DNA of 64,000 nt from Escarpia spicata (GCA_963995525.1 OZ023216.1:41195346-41259345), one strand, 5' to 3'. Positions 1 to 11,073 are shown, counted from the first letter of the stretch. Numbers and translations are program-made. The notes: a model not told the origin generated them from the sequence alone.

Positions 1-1
1 C

Positions 2-336
2 GTTAATATTCATTTTGCCGAGAGCTGTTTGATCACGTGCGGCGGTGTACATGTCGGCGCTGAAGAACGCCTCCAACAGATGTTTGAGCTGACTGGACCA
101 CCTAGGCCGGAAACGCCTCTGCACAGGTGAAAGAAGATCAAAGTAGAACATGCGGAAGTGGTCTTTCCCGTGTGTCCCGAGCCAGGGAACACCTCCTGGC
201 TGGAGTCTGACTGCTCTTGGCGCTTTAAGGAGAACAGATGGGCTCCAATAATCCGCCAATCCTCTGATGATATCTGGACACATCTCTCGCTGACGTCGGA
301 CTGTCTCCGCGGAGTCATTGAACAGGATTTTGATTA
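2..336 (+). other. Possible exon edge or pseudogene fragment, unidentified
   Basis: One + strand frame is open from the left edge of the window to a TGA at 128-130 (42 codons). It then stays open for another 68 codons to a TAA at about 336. The TGA lies inside CAG|GTGA, which could instead be a 5' splice donor, so this may be the end of an exon entering from the left. The composition is protein-like (mixed acidic, basic and aromatic residues), but I recognise no family. The minus strand is also open over most of the region, so chance openness in a GC-richer segment is a real alternative. Confidence 0.2.
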
Positions 337-545
337 AGAATAATAACGGTCAATCTTCGAGCGAACATACGGCGGATGGTGGACAATGGCTGCCTCACTC
401 GTGTGTTCTTCTTTGTGCATTGTCCGAGCGAGATGTCAATCAGAGTCACTGGTCTTGCATGGACATTCGCGTGTGGTTGAGGGGACTGACATGATGATCA
501 TTGTTCAAAACTAGTACCGGTTAAAGACAATGCGTCTTTCTCGTG

Positions 546-590
546 TATGTATATATATATATATATATGATGTATATATATATATATATT
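546..590. repeat. (TA)n microsatellite
   Basis: Two TA runs are separated by a short TGATGT interruption. Confidence 0.9.
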
Positions 591-870
591 TGTAATCTTA
601 TTCATTTACATTATTCTTTGTACAGTCACTGGTCACTCCCATATTACGTAATTGTACCACACACGTGACACTCCGCGCGTATTATATGAGCTGGAATTTT
701 GAAGATACTGTCGCAGTGCTACTACTTTGCAGATTTATAAAGAATGCATCACTTGTTGTCTAGGTTTGCCTAGGTTTACATTCACGACAGACACAGGTCA
801 AATGAGATTTAAAATAAACAAATGTTTTGGCTAATATCATGTGTGAGAATAGTTATAAATTATATGCTTT

Positions 871-908
871 GTCTTGATTATACAAGTTTGTCTTGATTAT
901 ACAAGTTT
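871..908 (+). repeat. 19-bp perfect tandem duplication
   Basis: The unit GTCTTGATTATACAAGTTT occurs twice head to tail with no mismatch, which suggests a recent duplication. It lies just upstream of the SINE head. Confidence 0.9.
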
Positions 909-934
909 GTATGAGAACAAAACGATCAGTATTT

Positions 935-1160
935 GTACCTGTATGCGGTGGCGTAGTCATTACAACCCGGGTTCGAATCCTGTGCTGCTGTTTCGAACCT
1001 TGGGCAAGTTCGTTCACTCCACGTTGTTCCAGTTCACTCAGCAGTATGACTGGATACCTAACTACATACAGTGGTGGATAATTGTATATCCAGGGAAGTC
1101 AGTTGAACAGGTCAGCTAGGGAGTGAAGTGTAAAGTGAGCAGACACAAGGGCTGGTTACC
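935..1160 (+). mobile_element. tRNA-derived SINE, copy 1
   Basis: The head carries a decayed A-box region (GCGGTGGCGTAGT) and a perfect B box (GGTTCGAATCC at about 969-979), the internal RNA polymerase III promoter of tRNA-derived SINEs. The body motif TTGGGCAAGTTCGTTCACT and the following GTTCACTCAGC are shared with the minus-strand copies at 42691-43012 and 20231-20523. About 20 bp of the tRNA-like part is missing between the A and B boxes compared with the 42.7-kb copy. The 3' tail runs directly into the 39-bp tandem array that follows. SINEs encode no protein and depend on a LINE for mobility; which LINE partners this one is not shown here. Confidence 0.8.
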
Positions 1161-1461
1161 GCGCGATATAAGAACTTACCTTTATAAGGACTGGATACCG
1201 CGCTATATAAGAACTTACCTTTACAAGGACTGGATACCGCGCTATATAAGAACTTACCTTTACAAGGACTGAATACCGCGCTATATAAGAACTTACCTTT
1301 ACAAGGACTGGATACCGCGCTATATAAGAACTTACCTTTACAAGGACTGGATACCGCGCAATATAAGAACTTACCTTTACAAGGACTGGATACCGCGCAA
1401 TATAAGAACTTACCTTTACAAGGACTGGATACCGCGCAATATAAGAACTTACCTTTACTGT
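1160..1461. repeat. 39-bp minisatellite expanded from the SINE tail
   Basis: Eight copies of a 39-bp unit are in exact register: the AGAACTTACC motif recurs at 1171, 1210, 1249, 1288, 1327, 1366, 1405 and 1444. Units differ by a few substitutions (for example CGCGCTATATAAG versus CGCGCAATATAAG). The unit equals the 3' end of the SINE family: the same TATAAGAACTTACCTTT end closes the 42.7-kb copy. On the minus strand every unit contains AAAGGTAAGT, the full 5' splice-site consensus. Because 39 is divisible by 3, the minus strand also stays open across the array (1112-1516) as a 13-residue repeat (GKFLYCAVSSPCK). I read that frame as a by-product, not a gene. Confidence 0.92.
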
Positions 1462-1544
1462 TTACCTTTAACAAAACCATCCAGTTAGACGCTCTACTAA
1501 GGTGACCACACACCACTTATTCGAATGTGCGTCTACTTTACTTG

Positions 1545-2290
1545 TTCATACTCATTTCCTTACCCATTCCCTGCGCCAATACACCAACAAGACGGAGAGA
1601 GCAATCGTCGCCATCCATTCATGTCTTCAGCCAATATTTCAGGTCCCGTGTCTTCATTTTCTGGTGTTGTGCCTCGATGGTTCGTTGGTATAGTTTTCTT
1701 TTGGACGACCTCCTTACTTCTTTCCCGATGGTTCCCAGTTCCACGCCTGCTTTGGCGGTGTTGTTGTTCTAAGCACATGACGCATATACGTCCATCTTCC
1801 TGTCAGTATTACTTTCTTGATTGGCTCGGCATTCCCTCTATTTAGGACTTCTTCATTGATGATTGATGATTGATGATGCTGATGATACAATGCAATGTAT
1901 TTTACTGATATTTAAAAATATATATTACTGCCTAACAAAATATTTCTTTGAGTTCTTGGTTCATGATTGTTTCCAACTCATTAAGATTGTTGCCATTGAC
2001 AACAATATTTGTTTCATCTGCAAACACAACCTTCGTAGGAAAGAGGACGTTTAATATGTTAATAATTTCATTAAGAATGAATTAAGATAACGTTCAAATT
2101 GTTGTATAGTCGTTAGGTCTGTTCTATTCCTGTGGGAGTACATGTTTCAGAGCAATAGAATAGCATTGCTGTTGAAAGGTGTTCTTTTGGTGACTGTATT
2201 TATGTCCTTTGATCCCTACAATCTGATGTGTTTTTATATGGTGCCCATGCTTCTCCAAAGCTATATGTGGTGTCAAAAACTCGAAAATCA
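1545..2290 (-). pseudogene. Decayed non-LTR retrotransposon (LINE) ORF2 fragment
   Basis: Reading the minus strand, a reverse-transcriptase palm core is visible at about 2004-2030. It reads VVFADETNIVV, a one-residue variant of the FADD catalytic motif, followed by a NELETIMNQELKEI helix typical of LINE RT. A degraded PQ(G) motif precedes it near 2130. At about 1560-1850 the LINE C-terminal tail is recognisable in pieces: EPIKKVILTGRW, GHVLR-like YMRHVLR, KQAWNWEPSGK, GRPK, and AEDMNGWRRLL. In intact LINEs these two parts lie roughly 700 bp apart; here they are under 200 bp apart, so the thumb region is deleted. Several stops and frameshifts are present. No endonuclease part was seen. It is dead. 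Confidence 0.7.
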
Positions 2291-3820
2291 AACCCGTTTT
2301 CATCGTGAAAGTGATGAGTGTTTCGAACGTAACCGACATAGTGTTTTGATCTTTTGAACGTCCTACAACGGGATTTTTCAGAAAACACCGTCGTTAGTAC
2401 GGGAAGGTGCTCCTGCATCTGCGATAACGACGCTTGTCGTGACTGTCAAGTGGTGCATCAGATAACAACTCAATTAACCACACTTACACAATTATTGGTA
2501 TTACCTTCCCAAACGACAACCTGTCAAGGATGATTACAACGTTCTGCCTACATTTATCCTGTCCGTATTTTGCGTTCGTCATTCTTTGTTAAATAAAACA
2601 GGAAGGCGTGTTTAGAAGCGACAACACATTTAAACTAGTTCCTGGATCAATGAATTTAACAAGCATCATATGTGCGCTTGTGCGTGGTACTGTAATAACA
2701 TATGCCGTACTACGTTGGGCGTGGCAAGTGATCATGAGTAGGCACCCATTATTATGAAATTTAATGTTATCACACTCTTTTGGAAATCAAATATATCACA
2801 AAGAGCAAATTGTGCCGTTTACGGAAATTCTCCTCGGTGCGTATACGTTGTACATATATTTACTAACTTATAGCCAATTTCTCTGCATGTACAGTTAATA
2901 TACATTAAACGAAACAGCTTGCATGCAAGTGGAATTATTCAATATTCACAACATGGTAGCTGCCATTAGTCTAGGAATCAACGGTAGTTCAAAATGGTAT
3001 ATGTGAAGAGATTCATCAGACTTCCCATTTGGATAAGGGTTTATCGGTTTTAGGGTTCGTACCGGACGTTAGACGAACGTAAATCGACCGTTCGCGTGTT
3101 TTCTGCGACTGTTCCTAGCCACATAAAACATGCATCAAACAGCTGAGGACGTTTTCCAAAGGTTGCGTTGCGAAAAGCTACTCACAGTTACGTCACAACA
3201 AGCATGAGGTAGGCATACTTCGGGAAACCGTCTTCTGTGTCTCTGTGTATCTAGCGCCCCGGTTGATGGGCATTTAAGTTAGTACGTGTATTCATACGTG
3301 GACGTATCCACGCCAACGTCTGGCTGAAAACAGTTGAGTATTCGCCACAAGAAAGACGAGCGTACTCGATGTCTTCATATATCCTGTAGACGTCTATATG
3401 ATGCAATGTTTACGTGGTGACATCGTTAGGATCGCACGACCAGACATATCACGCACTCAGAGTTCTTCTAATAACATCGATACTCGATACCAATCCGTGA
3501 CTTTTGCGTGGCGAAATATGAACAATGCATATCTAGGCGACAGTAGATTTCAATTTCTGTGGTCATTGGTACATTGAGCAGACATGTCAAATATTGTGGT
3601 TGAAAATAGCTTGAAATTCCGTTGAAATCCGTATAATACATAACATTGGTAAGCGATCTACGGCTTTCCTATTCCATTTCCCATGTAGTCGATGCATACA
3701 TATTTGAAAATCCGTACAACATTCTGTGTTGATTAACTCGGATTAAAGGGAGGTTGTCCGGTCGGTTAAGTTGGCAAAATCATGTTATATTATCAATTAT
3801 AAAGTATAAACTGTATCTAT
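2291..3820. other. No gene recognised
   Basis: This is A+T-rich unique-looking sequence with no long open frame and no repeat that I can place. A short stretch near 3740 (ATTAAAGGGAGGTTGTCC) resembles one end of the family B copy at 50.84 kb and may be a fragment of it. Confidence 0.5.
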
Positions 3821-4135
3821 TATGACATTCTGACCACTCAGATATGTTTTAATGAACCACTTTGTTTTAAATTGAAGTTATGACATTCTGACCACATAAG
3901 TGCGTTTTAATGAACCACTTTGTTTTAAATTGAAGTTATGACATTCTGACCACACAAGTGCGTTTTAATTAACCACTTTGTTTTAAATTGGAGTTATGAC
4001 ATTTTGACCACACAAGTGCGTTTTAATGAACCACTTTGTTTTAAATTGAAGTTCTGACATTCTGACCACACAAGTGCGTTTTAATGAACCACTTTGTTTT
4101 AAATTGAAGTTATGACATTCTGACCACACAAGTGC
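3821..4135. repeat. 58-bp tandem repeat, about 5.4 units
   Basis: Units start at 3821, 3879, 3937, 3995, 4053 and 4111, an exact 58-bp period. Each begins TATGACATTCTGACCAC and contains GAACCACTTTG. Divergence between units is only a few bases. The array stops within the sixth unit at about 4135, some 130 bp left of the hAT element. Confidence 0.95.
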
Positions 4136-4268
4136 TTTTTTCGAGTGACAATTCGGCGACTTTTGTAAACTATGAGCTGTTGATTTCAAAGGTAATTTCT
4201 GCTTGATCAAAACATATTTCGGCCTGAAGTATATGACTATAGTTTATATTTTTACTTTAAAGTTAACC

Positions 4269-4276
4269 GTCTATGG
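4269..4276 (+). other. Left target-site duplication of the hAT element
   Basis: GTCTATGG is repeated exactly at 5659-5666. An 8-bp duplication is the hAT superfamily signature. Confidence 0.8.
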
Positions 4277-5658
4277 CAGCAGTATTTAACCTTTTTGGCA
4301 CTATTACCCCTTGAGCGAGGCAACAACACCGTAATTACCCTTCCATATTTAAATATTAAACTCGAGAAAAGGACATGTTTCAAATAATTGATGCAGTTAT
4401 TAGTAAATTAAACATTTATTAGTAAAATATAACATTAGCAACATTTTGGCTTCCCAACCTTCAAATGTGATAAAAAATATGCCAAGCAACATTTTATGTT
4501 TATGGTTGAAGTTGCTACTTCTTGATAAAATTTGAGATGCGGGGATTTGTCACAGCTACAGCACATCGCAGGTCGACAGCAATATTCAGTATACCTTGGT
4601 TTTAATGTTGACCCTTGTAGAAATGCCAGCTCTCCATAACAATAAATTGGGATGAGGACCGTGAAAGCACTGTCAGAGCGTTTTGTCAGAAAGTCTTCTT
4701 CCTGCGTATTTTCGTCTCGCAAGCCAACGACTATGTCGTCCTCTGTGGAAAATATCACCATCCAATCCACGCACTCTGCATTCTTCCGAACTTGGCAAAT
4801 ATCCATGGATGGCCTCTTCCATGGAAAGTGTGACATGATATCATTGCTCTTCGTTTGCTCCAAATAATGTTGACAGATTAAAAAACATGGATACCTCATT
4901 AGTGGAAGCGTTATGTTTGTAAAATTGGATATGCGAAGGGAGCCGGGAAACGTGCCTTGAACTGTGAGAATATTCACAATTTTCCTTTCTTGTGAGAGGT
5001 TCAACTGATTTATATCACCAAAAACAAATGCGACATAGCCCAGCTATATAATAAATGTATGGCCTCTGTGTCAACAGAAATGTCGGTATGCAACGGTTCT
5101 CCCCCTTCCAAGAACACGATGGGTTTGTTCTTTTATTTCGAACACACTATTGTCCCCATGATAACCAGCAATCCTCCATAAAAATATGGAAGAGGCGAAC
5201 TGTCCTCTTTTACAGAGTCGCCTTTCTGGTACAAGTAAATGTTGATAGATTCAATTGAAGCGCAAAGCACCGAGAGCTAGCACTTCTGCAATGCCAAAAG
5301 AGTTATTTAAAGGTGATCTCGCTCGTCTCAGAGTTTCAATTTTCACGGTTGTGACTGAAATCGATATATATGGTTCATCTGTCTCACTTGTTCCTCGCAA
5401 AGGACGAGCCTCGATGTGCTTCAAATAGACATGGCTTGATGATATCCTCTCTGATTTTAAGGGAGTTCTTACAACCAGTATGTGGCGTTTTTAACTTCCG
5501 GTACGTCATTCCATGGCATGTATGCAATGTATCGTGCTACAAGAGCGTTGTCGTGATTAATTAACTACTGAACAATTTATATCTTAACAAGTTTATGTGC
5601 CCCAAAAATGCCCGAATTACCCCCAATGGAGTAATTACCCCCAGGTCAAATATCGTTG
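4277..5658 (-). mobile_element. hAT DNA transposon, internally deleted
   Basis: The 1382-bp element is delimited by identical 8-bp flanks (GTCTATGG). The left end CAGCAGTATTTAACCT and the reverse complement of the right end CAACGATATTTGACCT match at 12 of 16 positions, and all four mismatches are transitions, as expected from decay. TAATTACCC-type motifs sit inside both ends. The minus strand carries remnants of a hAT transposase C-terminus near the left end. Full hAT elements are usually 2.5-4 kb, so this copy lost most of the transposase and could move only with enzyme supplied in trans, if at all. The middle (about 5010-5590) shows nothing that I recognise. Confidence 0.78.
4435..5004 (-). 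pseudogene. hAT transposase C-terminal remnant (dimerisation region)
   Basis: A 189-codon minus-strand frame begins at 5004. Around 4590-4660 it contains SDSAFTVLIPIYCYGE, resembling the 'LIPF..TYLCE' block before the hAT dimerisation helix. The conserved continuation then appears in the other frames: ISTRVNIKTKVY, and then NIAVDLRCAVAVTNPRIS with FIKK and a stop (about 4515-4586). In hAT transposases of the ZBED5/SCAND3 type this corresponds to the FST..NIKTKYR..L..EDDLR..LS...PRI tail. At least two frameshifts are needed, so it is not functional. The N-terminal part of the 189-codon frame has no assignment. I infer the family from these motifs without a search. Confidence 0.65.
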
Positions 5659-5666
5659 GTCTATGG
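5659..5666 (+). other. Right target-site duplication of the hAT element
   Basis: GTCTATGG is identical to 4269-4276. Confidence 0.8.
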
Positions 5667-6083
5667 CATCCTTATTCGGTTATTTCCGATCGAGTGACAC
5701 AGTCTATCAGACTACAAAATACATCTAGTATTTATCTACATACAAAATCCACTAATAACCGAAGCCACCATCAGTCATGCTACGAAATGCACCAAGAACA
5801 AACTATAAATGTGCTATCAGCTGGCTCAAGAAGCTCATCAGCAACACACGTAGTTTATCTTCAACAGCCTTGCGTTTGTCGTTCGATGTCGTAGGCCTAC
5901 TTGTGCAATGAAGACAAGAAAAACCTGCTTCGTCACGATTTGTCCGCTTGAAACAGATCCGTATTAAAGTCGGATACGGCCGTATTCTACTGAAAACCTG
6001 AATGAATCCGTTTGTCGTGTCTACGTGGTTGGACTTTGTTGTGGTGCATGACATGTCAATTACTTCTTAATTTTAATAATGCT

Positions 6084-6085
6084 CG

Positions 6086-6128
<43 letters not shown>

Positions 6129-6143
6129 ATGCATGCATGCATG
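6084..6143. repeat. (GTGC)n / (GCAT)n microsatellite
   Basis: About 11 perfect GTGC units change into GCAT units at the right end. Confidence 0.95.
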
Positions 6144-6529
6144 TAAACCACGGATGTCTTGTTTCGATGATGTATTCAAAGTTTTAACATAGTGAAGGTT
6201 GCATAATGGGTTATGGGGATGTCCATCTTTTATATAAACATTTTCCAGTGAATCGACATGCCCCGTACACTACACAAGATTATTGTAATAATGGTAGTTT
6301 AACTCCGAATGCAACTTTAAACGACCGCAATGGTCCAAGATAGAATGGAAAATCTCAACAATTTCCCTAGAGACTCCGCAGGACTAGGCTGATGAACGAT
6401 GCTGCGTGACGGCGTCTGCCTTACGACGGTGCTGACCCCTTGTGGCTAACATTGTCACGACATCTTGTTTACCATCCAACAGCTCTAACCGGTGGGTTGT
6501 ATGCATAGATATAATGATTGTATGTTGTT

Positions 6530-6790
6530 CCTTTACCCGAAATCAGCCACAGTGGTTATTACTAACAGGAAGTTCGCTGAATTGGTAGTCTTAATTGTGG
6601 GAAACATGAGAGAGGTTTGAAGTTAAACCAACAGGCGTCGTTCCAATACTGCCAATGCAATTGTTTATAATCTGAGTGGTTTGTTTACTTTTACTGGTTT
6701 GGCGAGCAATATGCAAACAATACATTAATTAATATAAGAACCCGGAAGAGATAACCTCTCGTTAACACAAGTCAAAGAGCATCCATCGAT
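6530..6790 (+). repeat. Dispersed repeat family B, copy 1
   Basis: It aligns by eye with 11640-11945 and 37690-38070 in the same order: (C)CCGRAATCAGCCA, then AACAGGAAGTT, then an internal GTTTAYAATCTGA block, then ACATTAATTAAT and an ACCT-containing end. Divergence is high, with several indels. I saw no coding capacity and no target duplication. The class is unknown; a MITE or an old LINE/SINE 3' end are both possible. Confidence 0.6.
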
Positions 6791-7749
6791 ACGTGACTAT
6801 TGTCCTACTGCATTGCTATCTATTTATCATGTCATAATCTCTATGCTTTGATTGTGAATATATTTATAAAGGTGGTAGTAGGAACCGACAAAACTCCATA
6901 AAAAAGTTCCATAAAAACAAAAAATGCATGTACATGAATATCAGATAGTTGTGTTATTGTAAGCGTAAATGTTTTTCTATGTTGGTTTTTCCTCGGAAAC
7001 AAATGGACGAAAACGGTACAGTTTCCGTGAAGAAAGATTCCAAATTTTACGCGCACTGCGAACTTGCGCGGTTCTTCTTTTTCATTGGTTTGACTGGGCA
7101 AATGAATAACACACTGACCTAATTAACGGGTGGAGCTAGCAAAACTAATGCCTATGCAGTTTCCTATGTGATAATGTAAATTGACTTACCGGTAAATGAA
7201 AAACAATGATGACATAAATCAACTACGGGCATGTCAAAATTGTTAAAGACAATCAGCACAGTTTTTTTTAAATGTTTTTCTTTAGAATAAAAAATGTCTT
7301 TCCATGCACCAATGAACTTACACAATGTCTAACGAGCTAAACACATAAACATTTCCGTTTTTAACAGGGAGGTTCACATGTCAGAATGTTTTAACAAATC
7401 GCCGCCCTGGTCAATATACCACAATAATCCATTCAGCATGCTACCGGTCCGGCAACGTACCGACTAGGTACCTGGGCCATCCAGGGCTGGGACTCTGATG
7501 CGAGATCGCTCACAACGTGATGCGATTAGTAGACCAAGATTAATGACGTCATGGAACTGCCGATAACTACATAATTCATCACGGCGGCAAGTCTTCTTGG
7601 GTCGCTATTCTCCACCCGCCTCATTTATAACGGCGCTATCGCCCCTCGACATCAGCATAATTAATAACCTAATCAATCAACGCATTTCGAGTGGGTACGT
7701 TCAATCTAAAACAAACATGTGTAAACTTAGTGCAAATTATTCATATTCC

Positions 7750-8014
7750 AACTTTTTGGAAATGCTCCCTCTTAGTGTTAGATCAGTTGAAAATATTAAA
7801 AAAATTCCGTCGTCATTTAAAAACGTATCTTTACAACTTTGCTTATCCACCGTAGCCCTAGCGCCTTGACCCATCTGTTGACAACTGGAATACTGCTTAT
7901 TGATTTTGAGATTGACCAATCCTTCTGTCTTGATGTGCCTCTGAGCTTGGTTTCCAAGGATTTAGGCACAATAGAAGTTATCTTATTATTATTATTATTA
8001 TTATTAATTAATTA
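7750..8014 (+). mobile_element. 5'-truncated CR1/L2-like LINE, 3' end only
   Basis: This is the opposite-strand relative of 13601-13850. Both share the ORF2 C-terminus (LEMLPLSVRSVENI, TFRRHLK-type IPSSFKN, YLYNL-like) and the 3' UTR, including GACCCATCTGTTGACAACTG and GCTTGGTTTCCAAGGATTTA, and both end in (ATT)n (here 7983-8014). Truncation from the 5' side with an intact 3' tail is the usual product of target-primed reverse transcription. The coding part is frameshifted and too short to function. Confidence 0.85.
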
Positions 8015-8180
8015 AATCTGACATAACAGTGTTTCGTAAACACGAATGGCTGTTAAACGTTTCACGCATGTTTTTTATGAATACGAATACGCCAACGGTT
8101 GGTTTTAGGTAAAACACATAAAACGGTATATATATAGGTATAACAAAATACATTAATTTAAAATGTATATGAGTTAAGAA

Positions 8181-8310
8181 TATAAATAGGTTAAAAGAAT
8201 ATATATGTATATATATATATATATTCTTTTAATCTATTTATATATATATACATATATATATGTATGTATATATATTTATATATATATATACACTGTATAT
8301 ATATCCTACT
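8181..8310. repeat. 26-bp-arm AT-rich hairpin followed by (TA)n
   Basis: Arms 8181-8206 and 8217-8242 are reverse complements at 25 of 26 positions (TATAAATAGGTTAAAAGAAT begins the left arm; the mismatch is a possible G-T pair), with a 10-nt TA loop. Degenerate TATA/CATA repeats continue to about 8310. Confidence 0.85.
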
Positions 8311-8938
8311 AATTGCGCGATTGATTGTTATGGTGTTATTTCTTAAATCTCATTCGTGCTGGGCAATAACAAACAAAAGCATCAGCATCTGAACAGAATC
8401 GTCGCTAGCTCTTACTACACACCGACGACAATGATATATGTCTGATAATGATATGCGCATTAAAAAACGAAGCCGTCAAGCGGCAATTGTATCCGGGTTT
8501 CGACGTGAGATTTTTCTAGTTGTAGTCAACGTTCGCTATGAATACTTCACAGTTCTTTTTATGAAAAATGTCAGTGGCCGTTATGTACTTGTGCGTGGAC
8601 GTTACACTGTAGTTTTTGTATGTTGTTGTTGTCGCATTCGTTCGCGTTCTTTAACCTGTGTTGTGCTGCAATAATCACCTATTTTTGTAAAAGAAAGAAG
8701 ACATCGAATAGACCTATTGTCGCCGATCGCGAACCAATAAACTCTTCTTGGAATGTATCGTATTTCTTATACGTTATCGACTAGCCAAGGTGATTTTTTG
8801 TCGAGGCCCACCTCACGGGGTCATCAGTGTTGTTTACGTTACACGATCTACATCATTTGAGGATTATAACGGTGACAAAAAAAGAGAGAGACGCAGGCTG
8901 GCAGAGATGATGCTTCTGTTCTGATAAATGTCGTCATC

Positions 8939-9330
<392 letters not shown>

Positions 9331-9523
9331 CGTAATATCATCATCAGCATTGTTGTCGCTATTGTCGTCGCTATTGCCGTCGTCGTCTTCGTCGCCATCA
9401 TCCCATCATCATCGTCGTATTACGGTAGTCATCACGTCATCTATACCTGATTATCGTCGCCGTCATCATCATTCGTCGCCACCGTCTAGAGAATCAACAT
9501 CTTGATTATTTTTTCGTATGTCA

Positions 9524-9730
9524 CCGCTAGAGTGCAGCACTCTCCCTATAGCGTTTCATCCGCGACAGAGCCGCGACTGCGACCCGTGCCCCCTGGCGGC
9601 AGCGATCGTTTGACAGCACCCCAGGCGGCCGTCAGAGGGGTCACACGACTGTGAAGGTAACGCCGTCAGCAGACACACTTCAAAGGGCTAAATTATCTAA
9701 TCGGTGTAGAACCGCTAGCGGCGATGTGAC
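9524..9730. promoter_or_regulatory. Cluster of CTCF-like motifs
   Basis: On the minus strand 9586-9600 reads GCCGCCAGGGGGCAC, a near-ideal match to the conserved bilaterian CTCF core (CCRCYAGRKGGCRS). On the + strand 9524-9537 (CCGCTAGAGTGCAG) matches with one mismatch. Weaker relatives follow: CCCCAGGCGGCC near 9620 and CCGCTAGCGGCG near 9713. The segment is GC-rich and not obviously repetitive, right beside the CGT tract. Binding is inferred from the motif only. Confidence 0.35.
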
Positions 9731-9859
9731 GGGTAACCCTTGTCGGGGGCTCTGGGCGGTCACGTCGTCTCTGGTGTGGTATTGTAAATGGACCGATGGT
9801 CAATTTACCATGGCGTTATATATGGACTCCACCTGTAAAAAACGCATGGTTTGGTGATG

Positions 9860-10800
9860 TCTAGACATTAAACATATACTATTCTGAAAGAAAAAATTGT
9901 ACGATCAAAATTGTCAAAATAATGTTAATAACCGTATAAAAAGATACTGAAATGACCATTGTTGATTTATATCAGTACACTGGTTAATTTCGATAACCCG
10001 AGTAGATCGCTCGTGTATACCACCGCGGTGAACGCCTAACCACTCCCATCGTAGTTGCTAGATCAGGTATGTCCAAATTAACCATACACGTTTTAGACCA
10101 CAACAAGGCAACAATAAATGAATAACTAAAATGTAACGTTTTAATAAGAAAAGTAAATATAACACACATAATTGTATGTTTAATTTCCAGCCTTCTCAGA
10201 GTGCTTACGTGCGTTAAAGCTGCTTCCTCGATTGGATTAGCTCATTACAAATCCGATTCTTCCTTATACAAATACGTTACGTGTGATTTATTTAAAAGGA
10301 TGAAAGAATATGCACATACGATCTGCAATTGAAGGTAGTGGTTGCTACGTAGCCTAAGTCTGCGTTTTCGCAAACTTAATTTGAAAATGAGTTTACCGAG
10401 GAAGTCCAATGTAAGCCCAGCGAAACTGCTGTTAATAATAATTAATAATAAGACATGTATAGTTATTGAACAGCACATATTTCTATGTTCTTACTGGTTC
10501 TTAGTGATGTCAACATTTAGTTGTTTTTTCTCTCATAGCAACTGAGGAATATAGTCAAATACTGGTATACTGATCATACTGTTATTGGGCACGATTTATG
10601 TTTTCGTGCAAAATATCTGTCACACACCTCCGCCTAAAATATGCCACTAATCTATTGCATAGGCAACAGTTAAACAGATAGCAAATTCTAGTTATTGTGG
10701 ATTATGCGAGTTTAAACGAGGTTGTATATTTTTGGTGATAGCTATTCCAACTTTGTTTTTATATGTGCAAATACGAAGGAAGCAGCTAAGATCTACACAG
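9860..10800. other. No gene recognised
   Basis: This A+T-rich unique sequence has short open frames without recognisable domains. Confidence 0.5.
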
Positions 10801-10866
10801 AACAATACACATTGTACAACAATACACATTGTACAACAATACACATTGTACAACAATACAGACGGA
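10801..10866. repeat. 17-bp tandem repeat, about 3.6 units
   Basis: The unit AACAATACACATTGTAC is repeated perfectly. Confidence 0.95.
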
Positions 10867-11073
10867 GCATCAGCTCCTCTAATTATAGCGCACACGTCAA
10901 AAACTGCGTCATTAATGTCAGCGCAAAATAATATTTTATGTCATGTAATATTTATGAAGAATTTATCGCTCGTTAATTCTCAGATAATCGCTTCCACAAC
11001 GCGCGCTATACTCGAGTAAGTGGAAAACGCATGGGTTTTACGTGGGAATAAAAGCGAAAACAAATGTTCCGCA

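Noticed and set aside
1160..1461. CRISPR-like regular repeats
   Set aside because: Units are contiguous with no spacers, the DNA is eukaryotic in style, and the unit is a SINE tail. The 58-bp array at 3821-4135 is rejected for the same reasons.
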